From positions 89,111 to 153,110 of the forward strand of contig JBMHCC010000002.1 of the NCBI GenBank assembly GCA_049890115.1: a stretch of 64,000 nucleotides of DNA, written 5' to 3'. Made by a program: the position numbers and the translations under genes. Positions 36,010 through 45,058 of the stretch are shown here, piece by piece (position 1 is the first letter of the stretch; each line of letters begins with the position of its first letter). Under the pieces are notes generated by a model. It was not told the DNA's origin. It searched no databases and saw only the letters and a list, made by a program, of their open reading frames with translations. This DNA is from UBA685 sp049890115 (GTDB lineage: Bacteria > Pseudomonadota > Alphaproteobacteria > Puniceispirillales > Puniceispirillaceae).

Positions 36010-36633
36010 TTATTCCCCAATAATCGCTTTGCTTTGGCCAGTTAATCTGACGGTTTGGCCAAAATCTGATACCTGCATAGCATCACCTGTCATTACCGAA
36101 TTTGGGCTGACAAGTGTGACGGCTGTTGGGGCATCAAAATTACCAATATCTAAATTGCCAGACAATTCTTCTGTTGTGAAGACAAGTTGGCGATTTGTTT
36201 GCTGAATTGTTACGCTGCCTTTTAACGCGATTTCATTATCAGCCTGATTGAATAACCCTTGATCTGCGCTAATGGTAATAGGGCCATTTTTATCTGAGCT
36301 AATTGCCCCATCAATCATAGTCAAAGCGACTTTTTTCGGATCTGAGGCATCTTCTGAGGCTGTTTTGGCATGCAGCTCAAATGGCTCACCTTTTTGGGTT
36401 TTCCCTTTATAGGTTAGCCCGCGCAATTCAAGACGCCCATCTTGTGTTGTGGCAACTTGATTGAGATCAATGGTGATATTCGCGCTTTTTTGAAAAAATA
36501 GCGTCCAACTGCCAAGTGTTGCGATAGCGATAAACGCCACAATGCCCAGAAAGATGCTCAGCCGCAACCCTGATTTGCCGTCTCTATGAGATGATGTCTC
36601 TTTTGGTTTATAAAAAGATTGCGTCGGGTTCAT
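36010..36633 (-). CDS. lptC: LPS export protein LptC
   Basis: Single-pass inner-membrane protein that hands LPS to LptA. One TM helix near residues 24-46 (LSIFLGIVAFIAIATLGSWT) precedes a periplasmic OstA-like beta domain (LELRGLTYKGKTQKGEPFEL, ISADQGLFNQADNEIALKGS). 207 residues is normal for the family. It heads the lptC-lptA-lptB operon and is preceded by an RNase D gene on the same strand, the standard alphaproteobacterial arrangement. Confidence 0.9.
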   Translation of the reverse strand: MNPTQSFYKPKETSSHRDGKSGLRLSIFLGIVAFIAIATLGSWTLFFQKSANITIDLNQVATTQDGRLELRGLTYKGKTQKGEPFELHAKTASEDASDPKKVALTMIDGAISSDKNGPITISADQGLFNQADNEIALKGSVTIQQTNRQLVFTTEELSGNLDIGNFDAPTAVTLVSPNSVMTGDAMQVSDFGQTVRLTGQSKAIIGE

Positions 36634-36704
36634 TCTGGTTTCAAAAGACGTGCTAAAGGTGAATTATCAGCCTGCTTGATAGGCAGAGGCGGTAATCTAG
36701 AAAA

Positions 36705-37316
36705 TTAATGGTGAAAAATATCAACAGCTTCAAAGCCAGCCAGATCCATTTTGGCACGGCTTGTCAGAAAGGCAAAGCAATCTTCGGCTAGTGTCAGGCG
36801 GTTTTCACGGCTAAGAAGCGTTGTTAAATGATCTTGTAGCTGATGCAGATATAAAACATCACTTGCGGCATAATCAATTTGCTGCTGGGATAAAATATCA
36901 CGTCCCCAATCTGATGATTGTTGTTGTTTTGACAGCTCAACCCCTAATATTTCACGGCATAGATCAGCTAGCCCATGCCTGTCTGTATAGGTGCGCACCA
37001 GCTTTGATGCTATTTTGGTGCAGAAAACAGGGCCCTTCATATCGCCAGCCAGCTTAACCATCTGCGCAATATCAAATCGGCCAAAATGAAATAGCTTTGT
37101 TACCGTTTCATCAAGGATCAGCTTTTTCAAATTGGGGCAATCCTGGCTATCAGCTGCGATTTTGACCAAATGTGCATTACCATCACCAGAGGAAAGCTGT
37201 ACCACACATAACCTATCTCTCGTCAGATTCAACCCTAATGTTTCAGTGTCAATCGCGACAATTTTGCCAAGATCTAACCCATCTGGCAGGTCATGTTCAT
37301 AAAGATGATTTGTCAT
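36705..37316 (-). CDS. rnd: Ribonuclease D-like 3'-5' exonuclease
   Basis: DEDDy-type 3'-5' exoribonuclease involved in RNA trimming. Exo I is IVAIDTETLGLNL, exo II FHFGRFDIAQMVKL, and exo III DYAASDVLYLHQLQDHL with the Tyr of the DEDDy class. At 203 residues it has only the nuclease domain and lacks the HRDC domains of the E. coli enzyme, the usual short form in Alphaproteobacteria. The ATG at 37316 is preferred to one six codons upstream. It lies 71 bp before lptC. Confidence 0.9.
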   Translation of the reverse strand: MTNHLYEHDLPDGLDLGKIVAIDTETLGLNLTRDRLCVVQLSSGDGNAHLVKIAADSQDCPNLKKLILDETVTKLFHFGRFDIAQMVKLAGDMKGPVFCTKIASKLVRTYTDRHGLADLCREILGVELSKQQQSSDWGRDILSQQQIDYAASDVLYLHQLQDHLTTLLSRENRLTLAEDCFAFLTSRAKMDLAGFEAVDIFHH

Positions 37317-37354
37317 AGTGTTTCTTCTTATCAATCTAGCTGTGATGGCGGCTG

Positions 37355-37924
37355 TTACAGATACTCTATCACAGTTTCTGGCAAGGGGCGTCGCCTTTCC
37401 TTTGGCTCTTGTGTCTTTTTCCCAATATAGACAAAGCCAGCGATCTTATCATGGCCTGCTGTGCCGCCAAGTGCTGTTATCATTGCCTCATTATAGCTAT
37501 ACCATTCTGTCACCCATTGGGTCGCATAGCCAAGTGCTTGTGCAGCTGTCACGATATTCATCGTTGCCGCACCAGCTGATAACATCATCTCCCATTGTGG
37601 GATTTTGGGATGCTCTTTTGGTGTGTAAAGCACAGCAATGGTAGTGCCAGCACGAAGCAGACGTGCTTTTTCTTGTGCCAGAATTTCAGGATCGCAATCT
37701 GGATTATCTTTTTCAAATTCTGGTCCAAGCACCTCATCACCAAGACGCTTTGCTGCTGCCTCATTAATGACAATAAATTTCCAAGGGGCAAGCACACCAT
37801 GATCAGGCACCCTCATACCACAAGCTAAAATGGTGTCCAAATCATCAGCTGATACAGGCTCAGCTGCCATTCTCATGATAATAGTAGAACGCCGTTTGAG
37901 CAGAAAATCTGTGATATCATTCAT
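37355..37924 (-). CDS. Nitroreductase family protein (YdjA-like)
   Basis: FMN-dependent NAD(P)H oxidoreductase fold, about 189 residues from MNDITDFLLKRRST. The FMN-binding Arg pair (KRRST), GMRVPDHGVLAPWKFIVIN, and the C-terminal HDKIAGFVYIGKK are typical of the single-domain YdjA/TdsD group. The physiological substrate is unknown; annotated members reduce nitroaromatics or quinones. Its start overlaps the end of the glycosyltransferase gene by 8 bp, and another Met three codons upstream is possible. Confidence 0.88.
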   Translation of the reverse strand: MNDITDFLLKRRSTIIMRMAAEPVSADDLDTILACGMRVPDHGVLAPWKFIVINEAAAKRLGDEVLGPEFEKDNPDCDPEILAQEKARLLRAGTTIAVLYTPKEHPKIPQWEMMLSAGAATMNIVTAAQALGYATQWVTEWYSYNEAMITALGGTAGHDKIAGFVYIGKKTQEPKERRRPLPETVIEYL

Positions 37925-38693
37925 CTGGTGCATATCCTTGTTTTGCGATGGCCTGCTGTAGCTGGTTAACATAAGAGGGGAAACATAACCGCTTTTTCAC
38001 AGAGATATAGCTTTTTGCAACTCTATAGCAAATGATTTGAATAAGGTTATGTTTGGCTTTTAGATTATCATAGCCGATTGCTGAGCCCATATCATCATGG
38101 ATAACAAGCTCTGGTGAAATAGTGGCTGCTTTTAATCCTGTTAACCACCAGCTATGCAACAAATTATCAATGGTTAAACCGAATTGGTGATATTGTGCCA
38201 GTATCTGTGCTGCTGCTTGTCTTGTGATGACATAGCCAAACCCGCCAATATTAGCATATTTTTTAGCAATAAAGCGTAAGCCTGATGTTGTTGTGCCAAC
38301 TTCTATTGATGGCCTATTGGGGCGTCTATCAGCTAAAAAGATAAGATCGAAAGCCTGACAAGCTGCCTCAAGGTCAGCTAGATAGGTGCCAAAATCAGCG
38401 GTGACCTCAGCATCATCTTCTAAGATAATAGCGCAATCTTCATCGCTATCTAATAAGGCCTGATAAGCCGATAAATGTGATAGATAACAGCCAATCGCAC
38501 CAGCTGGCGGATGAAAGGATAAATGCCAAAACATTTTCGGACTATCGCAATAGGTGGCGCGTTTTTCATCAGACCAGCCACGCGCATCAATCGCGTCTAT
38601 CCAATGAGGTGCAATATTATGAGGTTGCAAGCTTTTGACAAGACGTTCACGCCTGTCTTTTGCATCACGCAATGAGATAACGAATAATTCCAT
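37917..38693 (-). CDS. Glycosyltransferase family 25 (LPS biosynthesis type)
   Basis: Transfers a sugar, probably onto LPS core or another surface glycan. The start MELFVISLRDAKDRRERL, the central GAIGCYLSHLSAYQALL and the metal-binding ILEDDAEV motif define family 25, as does the later GGFGYVITRQAAAQIL. The two start choices are 38693 (MELF) and 38705. The long frame to 38768 would begin at the upstream terminator, so it is rejected. No other sugar genes lie nearby. The 3' end overlaps the nitroreductase gene. Confidence 0.85.
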   Translation of the reverse strand: MELFVISLRDAKDRRERLVKSLQPHNIAPHWIDAIDARGWSDEKRATYCDSPKMFWHLSFHPPAGAIGCYLSHLSAYQALLDSDEDCAIILEDDAEVTADFGTYLADLEAACQAFDLIFLADRRPNRPSIEVGTTTSGLRFIAKKYANIGGFGYVITRQAAAQILAQYHQFGLTIDNLLHSWWLTGLKAATISPELVIHDDMGSAIGYDNLKAKHNLIQIICYRVAKSYISVKKRLCFPSYVNQLQQAIAKQGYAPDE

Positions 38694-38769
38694 AATGCCA
38701 GTCATACCCTTAAAGTGACGCCAAAGACAATATAGATTTGCCCATTCAAAAAATGAAAATAGAACCAAA

Positions 38770-38797
38770 AAAAAGGAGGCTAGCTAGCCTCCTTTTT
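38770..38797. terminator. Perfect palindromic bidirectional terminator
   Basis: GGAGGCTAG and CTAGCCTCC form a perfect 18-bp palindrome flanked by eight A on one side and five T on the other. It lies 23 bp past the stop of the acidic secreted protein gene and stops its transcript. It can work in either direction. Confidence 0.8.
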
Positions 38798-38819
38798 CTC
38801 GAATATGATCTAGTTAGGC

Positions 38820-39494
38820 TTATAAATCGCCATTCTCACCAAATTTTTCCATCAAGGCATCACAATCAGCGCTGCCTGAATTCTGACAAGCATTATAGTA
38901 ATCAAGGTCAGTTGCTAGATCGCCTAGCTCTGCCTCAACCTGTGCTGTTACCTCAGCAATGGTTGCCAAATTATCTAAAATCAAATCATCTGTTAGGAAT
39001 GCCTGAACTTCTTCAAGAGCACCTTCTTCGATCAATGCATCAATTTCATCTGTGATGATTGATGCCAAACCTTCATCTAGCTCTGCTAGGGCATCATTTG
39101 CTTTAAAGATATCTTCGATTGGTACGCCAGTTGATGTGGCAATATCTTGTAATTCTGTTAGCTCTTCAAATGAAAGGGCGTCAGTTCCTGTCACCTCTTC
39201 AACAACAGCATCGCCGATAACATTCATCTGTGTGGTTTTTGATTTGCCAGTCAAATCCTGGATAGGAACAAATGTGATATCATCACCTACAACAACATAG
39301 ACATTTGAGCCTACGATGCCAGCAACATCGCCGCCATTGGCAGCACGGTTTTTATAAACTTCTAGCTGTTCTGGGCTTGCACCATCATAAACTTCGCCAT
39401 CACCACCAATAACTTGACCCTTTTTGATTGTCAAAGCATGGGCGTTTGTCGCGACAACAGCAGCTACCGCTGCGAATACCAAAAACTGTTTCAT
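38820..39494 (-). CDS. Acidic secreted protein, paralogue A
   Basis: The ATG at 39494 gives a clean signal peptide (MKQFLVFAAVAAVVATNAHA). The mature region starts LTIKKGQVIGGDGEVYDGAS and continues with NRAANGGDVAGIVGSNVYVV and VGDDITFVP. After that it is strongly acidic and helical (EELTELQDIATSTGVPIEDI), ending with two Cys (YNACQNSGSADCDAL). I do not recognise the family. A second copy with the same plan is at 58429-59160. The gene is divergent from a FecR-domain gene, with about 80 bp between them that must hold both promoters. It is probably transcribed alone, up to the palindromic terminator. Confidence 0.75.
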   Translation of the reverse strand: MKQFLVFAAVAAVVATNAHALTIKKGQVIGGDGEVYDGASPEQLEVYKNRAANGGDVAGIVGSNVYVVVGDDITFVPIQDLTGKSKTTQMNVIGDAVVEEVTGTDALSFEELTELQDIATSTGVPIEDIFKANDALAELDEGLASIITDEIDALIEEGALEEVQAFLTDDLILDNLATIAEVTAQVEAELGDLATDLDYYNACQNSGSADCDALMEKFGENGDL

Positions 39495-39571
39495 GTCACT
39501 TCCTCTTTTCGTATCATTGAGTTTCACTTGCTTTTCATTTAATGTAGATAGAGATAACATACAAAGAAATT

Positions 39572-41095
39572 ATGATGTAACAGCCATATACTTATCTAAA
39601 ATCTACAATTATTGCATTTTGCGCAATTATTTTTGCTATTTCTGCTCATGCGCAGAATATTCGTCCAGTCAGCGGTGTTGTGGCGGCCAGTTCAGGTCCT
39701 GTTAAGATATCTTTTACCAATGATGATGGTGCGGTGATTGGCAGGCAGGCCGGGATTGGTGACCCTGTCTATCTAAATGATGAGATTGCGACAGGTCCTG
39801 ATATGTCCTTGCAGATTTTGTTAAAGGATCAGACGGTGTTCTCTATTGGGCCAAATAGTGTTCTAGTGTTTGATGAATTCATTTATGACCCTGGTCAAGC
39901 AGATGCCTTATCGCTATCAGCGTCTGTTACCAAAGGCAGTTTTAAATTTATCTCAGGCAAGATTTCAAAATTAAAGCCAGGTGCTATGAAGCTGAAATTG
40001 CCAAATGCCACAGCCTCTGTCAGAGGTACATCTGTTGCTGGGCGAGTTGGCGATGATGGTGCGTCTGATATTGTGCTATTGACAGGTGCCGTTCAACTTA
40101 GCTCTGCCAGCACGCCGCCTGTTGATATTCTGCAATCAGGGTGGGGCGTGTCTGTTTCAGCTGGCGGGTCAGTTGGTGAACCTGAACCTTATTCAGCTGA
40201 ACAGATTGACCAGCTGATTGAATCAACAGCGATTGCCAATGAAGATGATGATGAAGGCAATGAGGGTGCGGCTGCTACGCAATCAGCTAGTGCCCAGCCT
40301 GATGCCGCTGAAATCGAAGAGGTAGAGGCATTGCTGTTAGCAACGATAGCACCTGATGCTGAGGATGTGTCTGCTAGCTCTTTGGTGGCTGAGATTTTGA
40401 AAAGCGATGTGTTGCTAAGCCGATTAGCTGATAATGATGTGGCTATTGAAATCTTGCAGGACTCACTTGATTCTAATGTGACGATTGATACTGATTTGAT
40501 AACCTATTTATTATCAGGTGGCTCGCCTTTATGGTTCTATTATGGCGGGTCTGGTGGCGTTATTAATCCACCGCCAAATACCCAGCAATATGCCGCTGAT
40601 ATCGCCTTATATAATGACACATATGATGGTCTTGTTGCGACCTCTTATTCAGGTTCAGTGAATTTCCAGAAACAAGGCCTTGTTCTGGCGCCATCAAATG
40701 TAACAAATGGTGATACGGGATCTGGTACAGCCAATTTTAATATCACGCTTGATTATGATACAGCTGCTGTGACAGGCAGCTTTTCGACATCTGATATTAT
40801 CATAAATGGCACAAATTATGGCTCAGTTGATACAGCAAATTCAGCAGCAACCATTGCGAATAATCAGCAGGTAAATGGGGTCGCTGGTCTGATGGATGGT
40901 GTCAATCTGTTAACAGGTGCTAATTTGGCAAATAATGCATTTGTGGAAATGACAGGTCATTTCGGCTCTATTACCAATGGGACGCAAACCGAAGATGGCA
41001 CGCTTGGTGGTTTTGAGGTGAATGTGTTCCGGGCAGGGGAATCTGATATGAGCCTGAAAGGTGAAGTATATCAGATTGGCACAACACAGCCATAG
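39572..41095 (+). pseudogene. FecR-domain surface/periplasmic protein with in-frame stop in its signal peptide
   Basis: The body (from a GTG at 39680) is a FecR-type domain: LLKDQTVFSIGPNSVLVFDE, ASVTKGSFKFISGKISK and NATASVRGTSVAGRVG. A low-complexity Ala/Glu linker follows, then a Gly/Asn-rich beta-strand C-terminal domain that resembles TbpB-like barrels (GTANFNITLDYDTAAVTGSF). Upstream and in frame lies an obvious signal peptide (LKSTIIAFCAIIFAISAHAQ), which has no ATG, GTG or TTG of its own. The only in-frame ATGs (39572 and 39575) are followed at once by TAA (39578). The gene is therefore broken by one nonsense codon, starts at a rare codon such as ATT, or contains a sequence error. Use of GTG 39680 alone would give a protein without export signal. 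Confidence 0.55.
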
Positions 41096-41115
41096 CGGTG
41101 ATTAGCTGGTATTTT

Positions 41116-42306
41116 TTAAAGTGATTTTGCAGCCGCATGAGCTGATGCCCATGCCCATTGGAAATTATGGCCACCCAGATGGCCTGTGACATCTACGACC
41201 TCACCAATAAAATAGAGCCCTGGCACTGTTTTTACTGACATATCCTTGGATGACAGGCAGTTTGTATCAATGCCACCAAGGGTCACTTCTGCTGTGCGAT
41301 AGCCCTCACTGCCATTTGGGTTAACCTGCCAATTTTGCACAAGCTCTGCCATGGCACGGATTTTTTTATCTGACATATCTGCCATTTTGCCATGTAGGGC
41401 TGCGATGTCACACAGGCCAGTTGCGAGCCTTTTGGGTAACATCTTTGCCAAAATTGTTTCAATATCTTGTTTTGGGCTAGCTTGTTTTTCCTGCATCAAC
41501 AACGCTGTGACATCGTGATTTGGCATCATATTAATGGCGATTTCTTTACCATCTTCCCAATAGGATGATATCTGCAAGATAGATGGGCCACTGAGGCCGC
41601 GATGAGTGAAAAGCAGGCCTTCTTCAAATGAGATTTTCTGAAAGGAAATAGCGGCCTCAACTGATAGGCCTGCCAAATCAGCACATAAGGCTTTCAAATT
41701 ATCCGTAAAAGTCAGCGGCACAAGACCAGCACGCGGCTTTATGACAGGCAAGTTAAATTGCTTTGCTACGTCATAGCCAAATCCTGTTGCGCCAATTTTC
41801 GGAATTGATAAACCACCTGTTGCAATGACTAATCTTTTGGCAACTACCACCCCTTTGTCAGTAGTGATTGTGAAATCGCTAACATCTTTAGCAATCGCAC
41901 TAATGGCAGTTTCAAATTGAAAGGTAACGTGTGATTTGCGGCATTCCTCAATCAGCATATCAATGATATTTTGTGCGCTATCATCACAAAAAAGCTGGCC
42001 TAGTTTTTTTTCATGAAATCTGATGCGATAGCGTTCTACCAAATCAATGAAATCATAGGGGCTATAGCCAGCAAGGGCAGATTTGGCAAAATGCGCATTT
42101 TGAGACAAAAAATTATCTGGTCCGCTATGAATATTGGTGAAATTGCACCGCCCACCGCCAGAGATGCGGATTTTTTCTGCCACTCTTTTGCGATGATCTA
42201 TCAAGATAGTGGATTTACCAAAAGCAGCGGCCTTACCAGCGCAAAATAGCCCTGCTGCACCAGCACCAATAATCGCAACATCATAATGAGATGATTGTTT
42301 TGCCAT
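41116..42306 (-). CDS. HI0933/BaiN-like flavoprotein (NAD(P)/FAD-dependent oxidoreductase)
   Basis: FAD protein of the HI0933 (YhiN/BaiN) family. The FAD motif is YDVAIIGAGAAGLFCAGKAA, followed by the family signature KIRISGGGRCNFTN. The end carries the second FAD contact GLYFIGEVVDVTGHLGGHNF. 396 residues is normal. The biological reaction of most members is unknown. The ATG at 42306 overlaps the stop of the preceding small membrane gene (TAATG), so it is translated with it; the longer frame to 42348 is unlikely. Confidence 0.9.
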   Translation of the reverse strand: MAKQSSHYDVAIIGAGAAGLFCAGKAAAFGKSTILIDHRKRVAEKIRISGGGRCNFTNIHSGPDNFLSQNAHFAKSALAGYSPYDFIDLVERYRIRFHEKKLGQLFCDDSAQNIIDMLIEECRKSHVTFQFETAISAIAKDVSDFTITTDKGVVVAKRLVIATGGLSIPKIGATGFGYDVAKQFNLPVIKPRAGLVPLTFTDNLKALCADLAGLSVEAAISFQKISFEEGLLFTHRGLSGPSILQISSYWEDGKEIAINMMPNHDVTALLMQEKQASPKQDIETILAKMLPKRLATGLCDIAALHGKMADMSDKKIRAMAELVQNWQVNPNGSEGYRTAEVTLGGIDTNCLSSKDMSVKTVPGLYFIGEVVDVTGHLGGHNFQWAWASAHAAAKSL

Positions 42307-42530
42307 TAGCTTTTTTTCGGCGAGAGCCAGCGCACTAGCGCATGACAACCATAAGCAATGACAGGGATTATCACCACTGCAATAGCAAGCGGGATGAGGC
42401 GCCCTCTATCATGGCCATCAGATAATAAACCAGCAGATAACACAAATAATTCGGCAAGGCCGGCAATTAGCCAAATTAGTGTAATAATGCCATAGGTGAT
42501 GATTTGCACTGTGAAATTACCTCGTTTCAT
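42306..42530 (-). CDS. Small membrane protein (two TM helices)
   Basis: A 74-residue protein with two hydrophobic helices (IITYGIITLIWLIAGLAELF and LIPLAIAVVIIPVIAYGCHA) and a basic C-terminal end (RWLSPKKS). No family is recognised. It is squeezed between an HIT gene, overlapped by 14 bp, and the BaiN-like gene, overlapped by 1 bp. It is therefore very likely translated as the middle member of a three-gene operon. Confidence 0.65.
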   Translation of the reverse strand: MKRGNFTVQIITYGIITLIWLIAGLAELFVLSAGLLSDGHDRGRLIPLAIAVVIIPVIAYGCHALVRWLSPKKS

Positions 42531-42948
42531 GTGGCTGGCAAAAGCTATCTATCAGCTCTCCTAATGCTGCCATTATATGGTCATTTTGCGATGCTTGATA
42601 AGGCCTGGCTGTGCCATGGCCCCAAATCGGTTTAGGCCAGGCATCATCACCTTTATGACGTGCAACAATATGCAGATGAAATTGTGAAACCATATTGCCA
42701 ATGCTTGCGATATTCATCTTATCAGCATTGGCGTAGCGTTTTAGGGAACGGGACAGGCTATTGGCAAGCTCTATCAAGTCTCGCCTTGTATCTTCATCAA
42801 AATCATCCCATTCACTAGCACCAGCAATTTCAGGAACGATGATCAGCCAATAATAACGTGCATCATCAGCTAATCTTATATCAAATAGCCCAATTTTTCT
42901 GAGGGAAACAGAGCTATTGGCAAGACGCTCATCAATCTGGAACAGCAT
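42517..42948 (-). CDS. HIT family protein
   Basis: Histidine-triad nucleotide-binding protein, probably hydrolysing nucleotide phosphoramidates or dinucleotide polyphosphates. The core motif reads MVSQFHLHIVARHKGD; the HxHxx part is clear, and the third His position lies in VARH. The N-terminal strand region (RYYWLIIVPEIAGASEWDDF) resembles a common alphaproteobacterial HIT group annotated as diadenosine tetraphosphate hydrolase-like. 143 residues. First gene of the HIT-small membrane protein-BaiN operon. Confidence 0.88.
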   Translation of the reverse strand: MLFQIDERLANSSVSLRKIGLFDIRLADDARYYWLIIVPEIAGASEWDDFDEDTRRDLIELANSLSRSLKRYANADKMNIASIGNMVSQFHLHIVARHKGDDAWPKPIWGHGTARPYQASQNDHIMAALGELIDSFCQPHETR

Positions 42949-43062
42949 AATCTTTTTTACCTGAAATACTCATTATTTGGCACTGTCTAGCCATAGCTTG
43001 CTAAATAGCGTTGTCCTTACCATAATAAAGATGCTTTCATAAAGAAATAGGGGATAGGGACA

Positions 43063-43350
43063 ATGAAACAATTTATGCTGCTTCATGTTGGCTTTGAGAT
43101 GCCGACAGCTGAGATTATGGCGAAATGGAATCAATGGTTTGAAGACACCAAATCAATCACGATTGATATGGGTGGTTTTATGAATGGATGTGCTGTCAGC
43201 AAGGATGGTACAAGCGAGCTGGCCATGGATTTAGACGCCTTAACAGGATATTCTTTGATTGAGGCTGAAACACGTGAAGAAGCTGAAGCTATTGCCGCAC
43301 GCAACCCCTTTATTTCAAGCATTCGTATCTACGAGGTGCGCAAAGGGTAA
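43063..43350 (+). CDS. YCII-related (YciI/DGPF) domain protein
   Basis: A 95-residue ferredoxin-like-fold protein: MKQFMLLHVGFEMPTAE, GGFMNGCAVSKDG, GYSLIEAETREEAEAIAARN, ISSIRIYEVRKG. This follows the usual YCII pattern of a short helix-strand repeat ending in a strand. Members are small enzymes or sensor-associated modules, and the role here is unknown. It lies 24 bp before a sulfatase-type gene and is probably the first gene of that operon. Confidence 0.8.
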   Translation: MKQFMLLHVGFEMPTAEIMAKWNQWFEDTKSITIDMGGFMNGCAVSKDGTSELAMDLDALTGYSLIEAETREEAEAIAARNPFISSIRIYEVRKG

Positions 43351-43374
43351 TTTATTTGTTTGTTTTGATGTTAG

Positions 43375-45054
43375 ATGATGCCAGATATGAAGCCGAAAAA
43401 TATTTTATTTTTAATGTTTGACCAGTTGCGTTTTGACTATCTCAGCTGTGCTGGTCACCCTCATCTTGACACCCCCCATATTGACTGGTTGGCAAGTCAG
43501 GGGGTGCGCTTTACCAAAAGCTATGTGCAATCGCCAGTTTGTGGGCCAGCGCGCATGTCATTTTATACAGGTCGTTATGTTAGCTCACATGGTGCAGCGT
43601 GGAATGGTATTCCGCTTAAAGTTGGTGAGTTAACTTTGGGAGATCATTTGCGTGAAGCTGGCATGGATGCGTATCTTATTGGTAAAACCCACATGAAGCC
43701 AGACAGCAAGGGCCTAGAGCGTCTTGGCATTGCGCCTGATAGCCTTGTTGGAAAGCGTCATGGTGATTGTGGTTTTGATGCTGTTATCAGAGATGACGGG
43801 CTATGGGGTTGGGGGCCAAATGGCAAATATGATGTGCGTCCTTCGCCCTATAATGCTTATCTGAATGAACAAGGATATGATGGCGAAAACCCATGGCATG
43901 ATTATGCCAATTCAGGCATTGATGAAGATGGCAATATCGCGTCTGGCTGGATTTACAAAAATGCAAAATTACCAGCTAATATCAAAGAAGAGGATTCTGA
44001 GACGCCATGGCTGACCAGGCAAGCCATCAGCTTTTTACAAGCAAAAGAACAAGATGAAAAACCATGGCTGTGTCATGTCAGCTATATCAAACCTCATTGG
44101 CCTTATATCGTACCAGCACCGTATCATGACATGTATGGCCCACAGCATTATTTGCCAGTTAGCCGACACAAGGATGAACTAGAAAGTCGTAATCCTGTAT
44201 ATGCTGCTTTTTCAGATAATGTTATCGGACAAGCGCTAAAACAAGATGATGTGCGCGATAATGTGATGAGCGCCTATATGGGGCTGATTAAACAAATTGA
44301 TGATCAGATGGGTGTATTATTTGATCATTTGCGCAGCACGGGCCAAATTGACGATACGATTATCATCTTGACCTCTGATCATGGTGATTATTTGGGCGAT
44401 CACTGGCTTGGTGAAAAAGATTTATTTCATGAACAATCTGTGAAAGTGCCATTAATCATTTATGATCCCTCACCACAGGCTGATGCCACCAGAGGCACAG
44501 TGAATGATGCGTTAGTGGAATCGATTGATATTGCGGCAACAGCGATTGATTATGCTGGTGCTGATGTGCCAGATGAGACAGTCGAGGGCTTATCTTTGCG
44601 TCCCTTTATTGAAGGGCGCACACCGCCAAGCTGGCGCGATTTTGTCGTCAGCGAATATGATATGTCAATGTCTGTGATGGCAAATAAGCTTGAGGTAAGC
44701 CCTGATGAAGCCAGATTATTTATGGTGGCAGATAATCACTATAAAATGATGCATTCAGAAGGTGGTCATCCGCCGATGTTGTTTGATCTTGAAAATGATC
44801 CTGAAGAGTTTTTTGATTTAGGTCGTCATCCTGATTATCAGGATATTATTGCAGCCTATTATGAAAAGCTGCATCGTTGGTCTATGCGCTGTTCACAGCG
44901 AAATACGTTATCGAATGCGCAATTAACGTCTAATCGCGGCGCATCTCGCAAAAAGGGAATTGTGCTTGGCATTGTTGATGGCACTGATATTGACCAGTCC
45001 TTAATTGAAAAATATCAAGGGCCTGCAAGACAGAATTTTCTAACAAAAGGGTGA
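43375..45054 (+). CDS. Sulfatase-family hydrolase (arylsulfatase/phosphonate monoester hydrolase type)
   Basis: Alkaline phosphatase-superfamily hydrolase. The metal site starts NILFLMFDQLRFDYL. The formylglycine motif C56-G-P-A-R lies in SPVCGPARMSFYTGRY and fits CxPxR, so the Cys should be converted to formylglycine. The second metal motif is ILTSDHGDYLGDHWLGEK. The QSPVCGPARMSFYTGRY form resembles phosphonate monoester hydrolases and choline-sulfatase relatives as much as arylsulfatases, so the substrate is open. There is no signal peptide, so it acts in the cytoplasm. It lies between a YCII gene and the reductive dehalogenase, whose start is 4 bp past its stop. Confidence 0.85.
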   Translation: MMPDMKPKNILFLMFDQLRFDYLSCAGHPHLDTPHIDWLASQGVRFTKSYVQSPVCGPARMSFYTGRYVSSHGAAWNGIPLKVGELTLGDHLREAGMDAYLIGKTHMKPDSKGLERLGIAPDSLVGKRHGDCGFDAVIRDDGLWGWGPNGKYDVRPSPYNAYLNEQGYDGENPWHDYANSGIDEDGNIASGWIYKNAKLPANIKEEDSETPWLTRQAISFLQAKEQDEKPWLCHVSYIKPHWPYIVPAPYHDMYGPQHYLPVSRHKDELESRNPVYAAFSDNVIGQALKQDDVRDNVMSAYMGLIKQIDDQMGVLFDHLRSTGQIDDTIIILTSDHGDYLGDHWLGEKDLFHEQSVKVPLIIYDPSPQADATRGTVNDALVESIDIAATAIDYAGADVPDETVEGLSLRPFIEGRTPPSWRDFVVSEYDMSMSVMANKLEVSPDEARLFMVADNHYKMMHSEGGHPPMLFDLENDPEEFFDLGRHPDYQDIIAAYYEKLHRWSMRCSQRNTLSNAQLTSNRGASRKKGIVLGIVDGTDIDQSLIEKYQGPARQNFLTKG

Positions 45055-45058
45055 ACTC

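Noticed and set aside
38694..38768. N-terminal extension of the glycosyltransferase gene up to 38768
   Set aside because: The extension begins at the T tract of the upstream terminator and adds residues outside the conserved family start MELFVISL.
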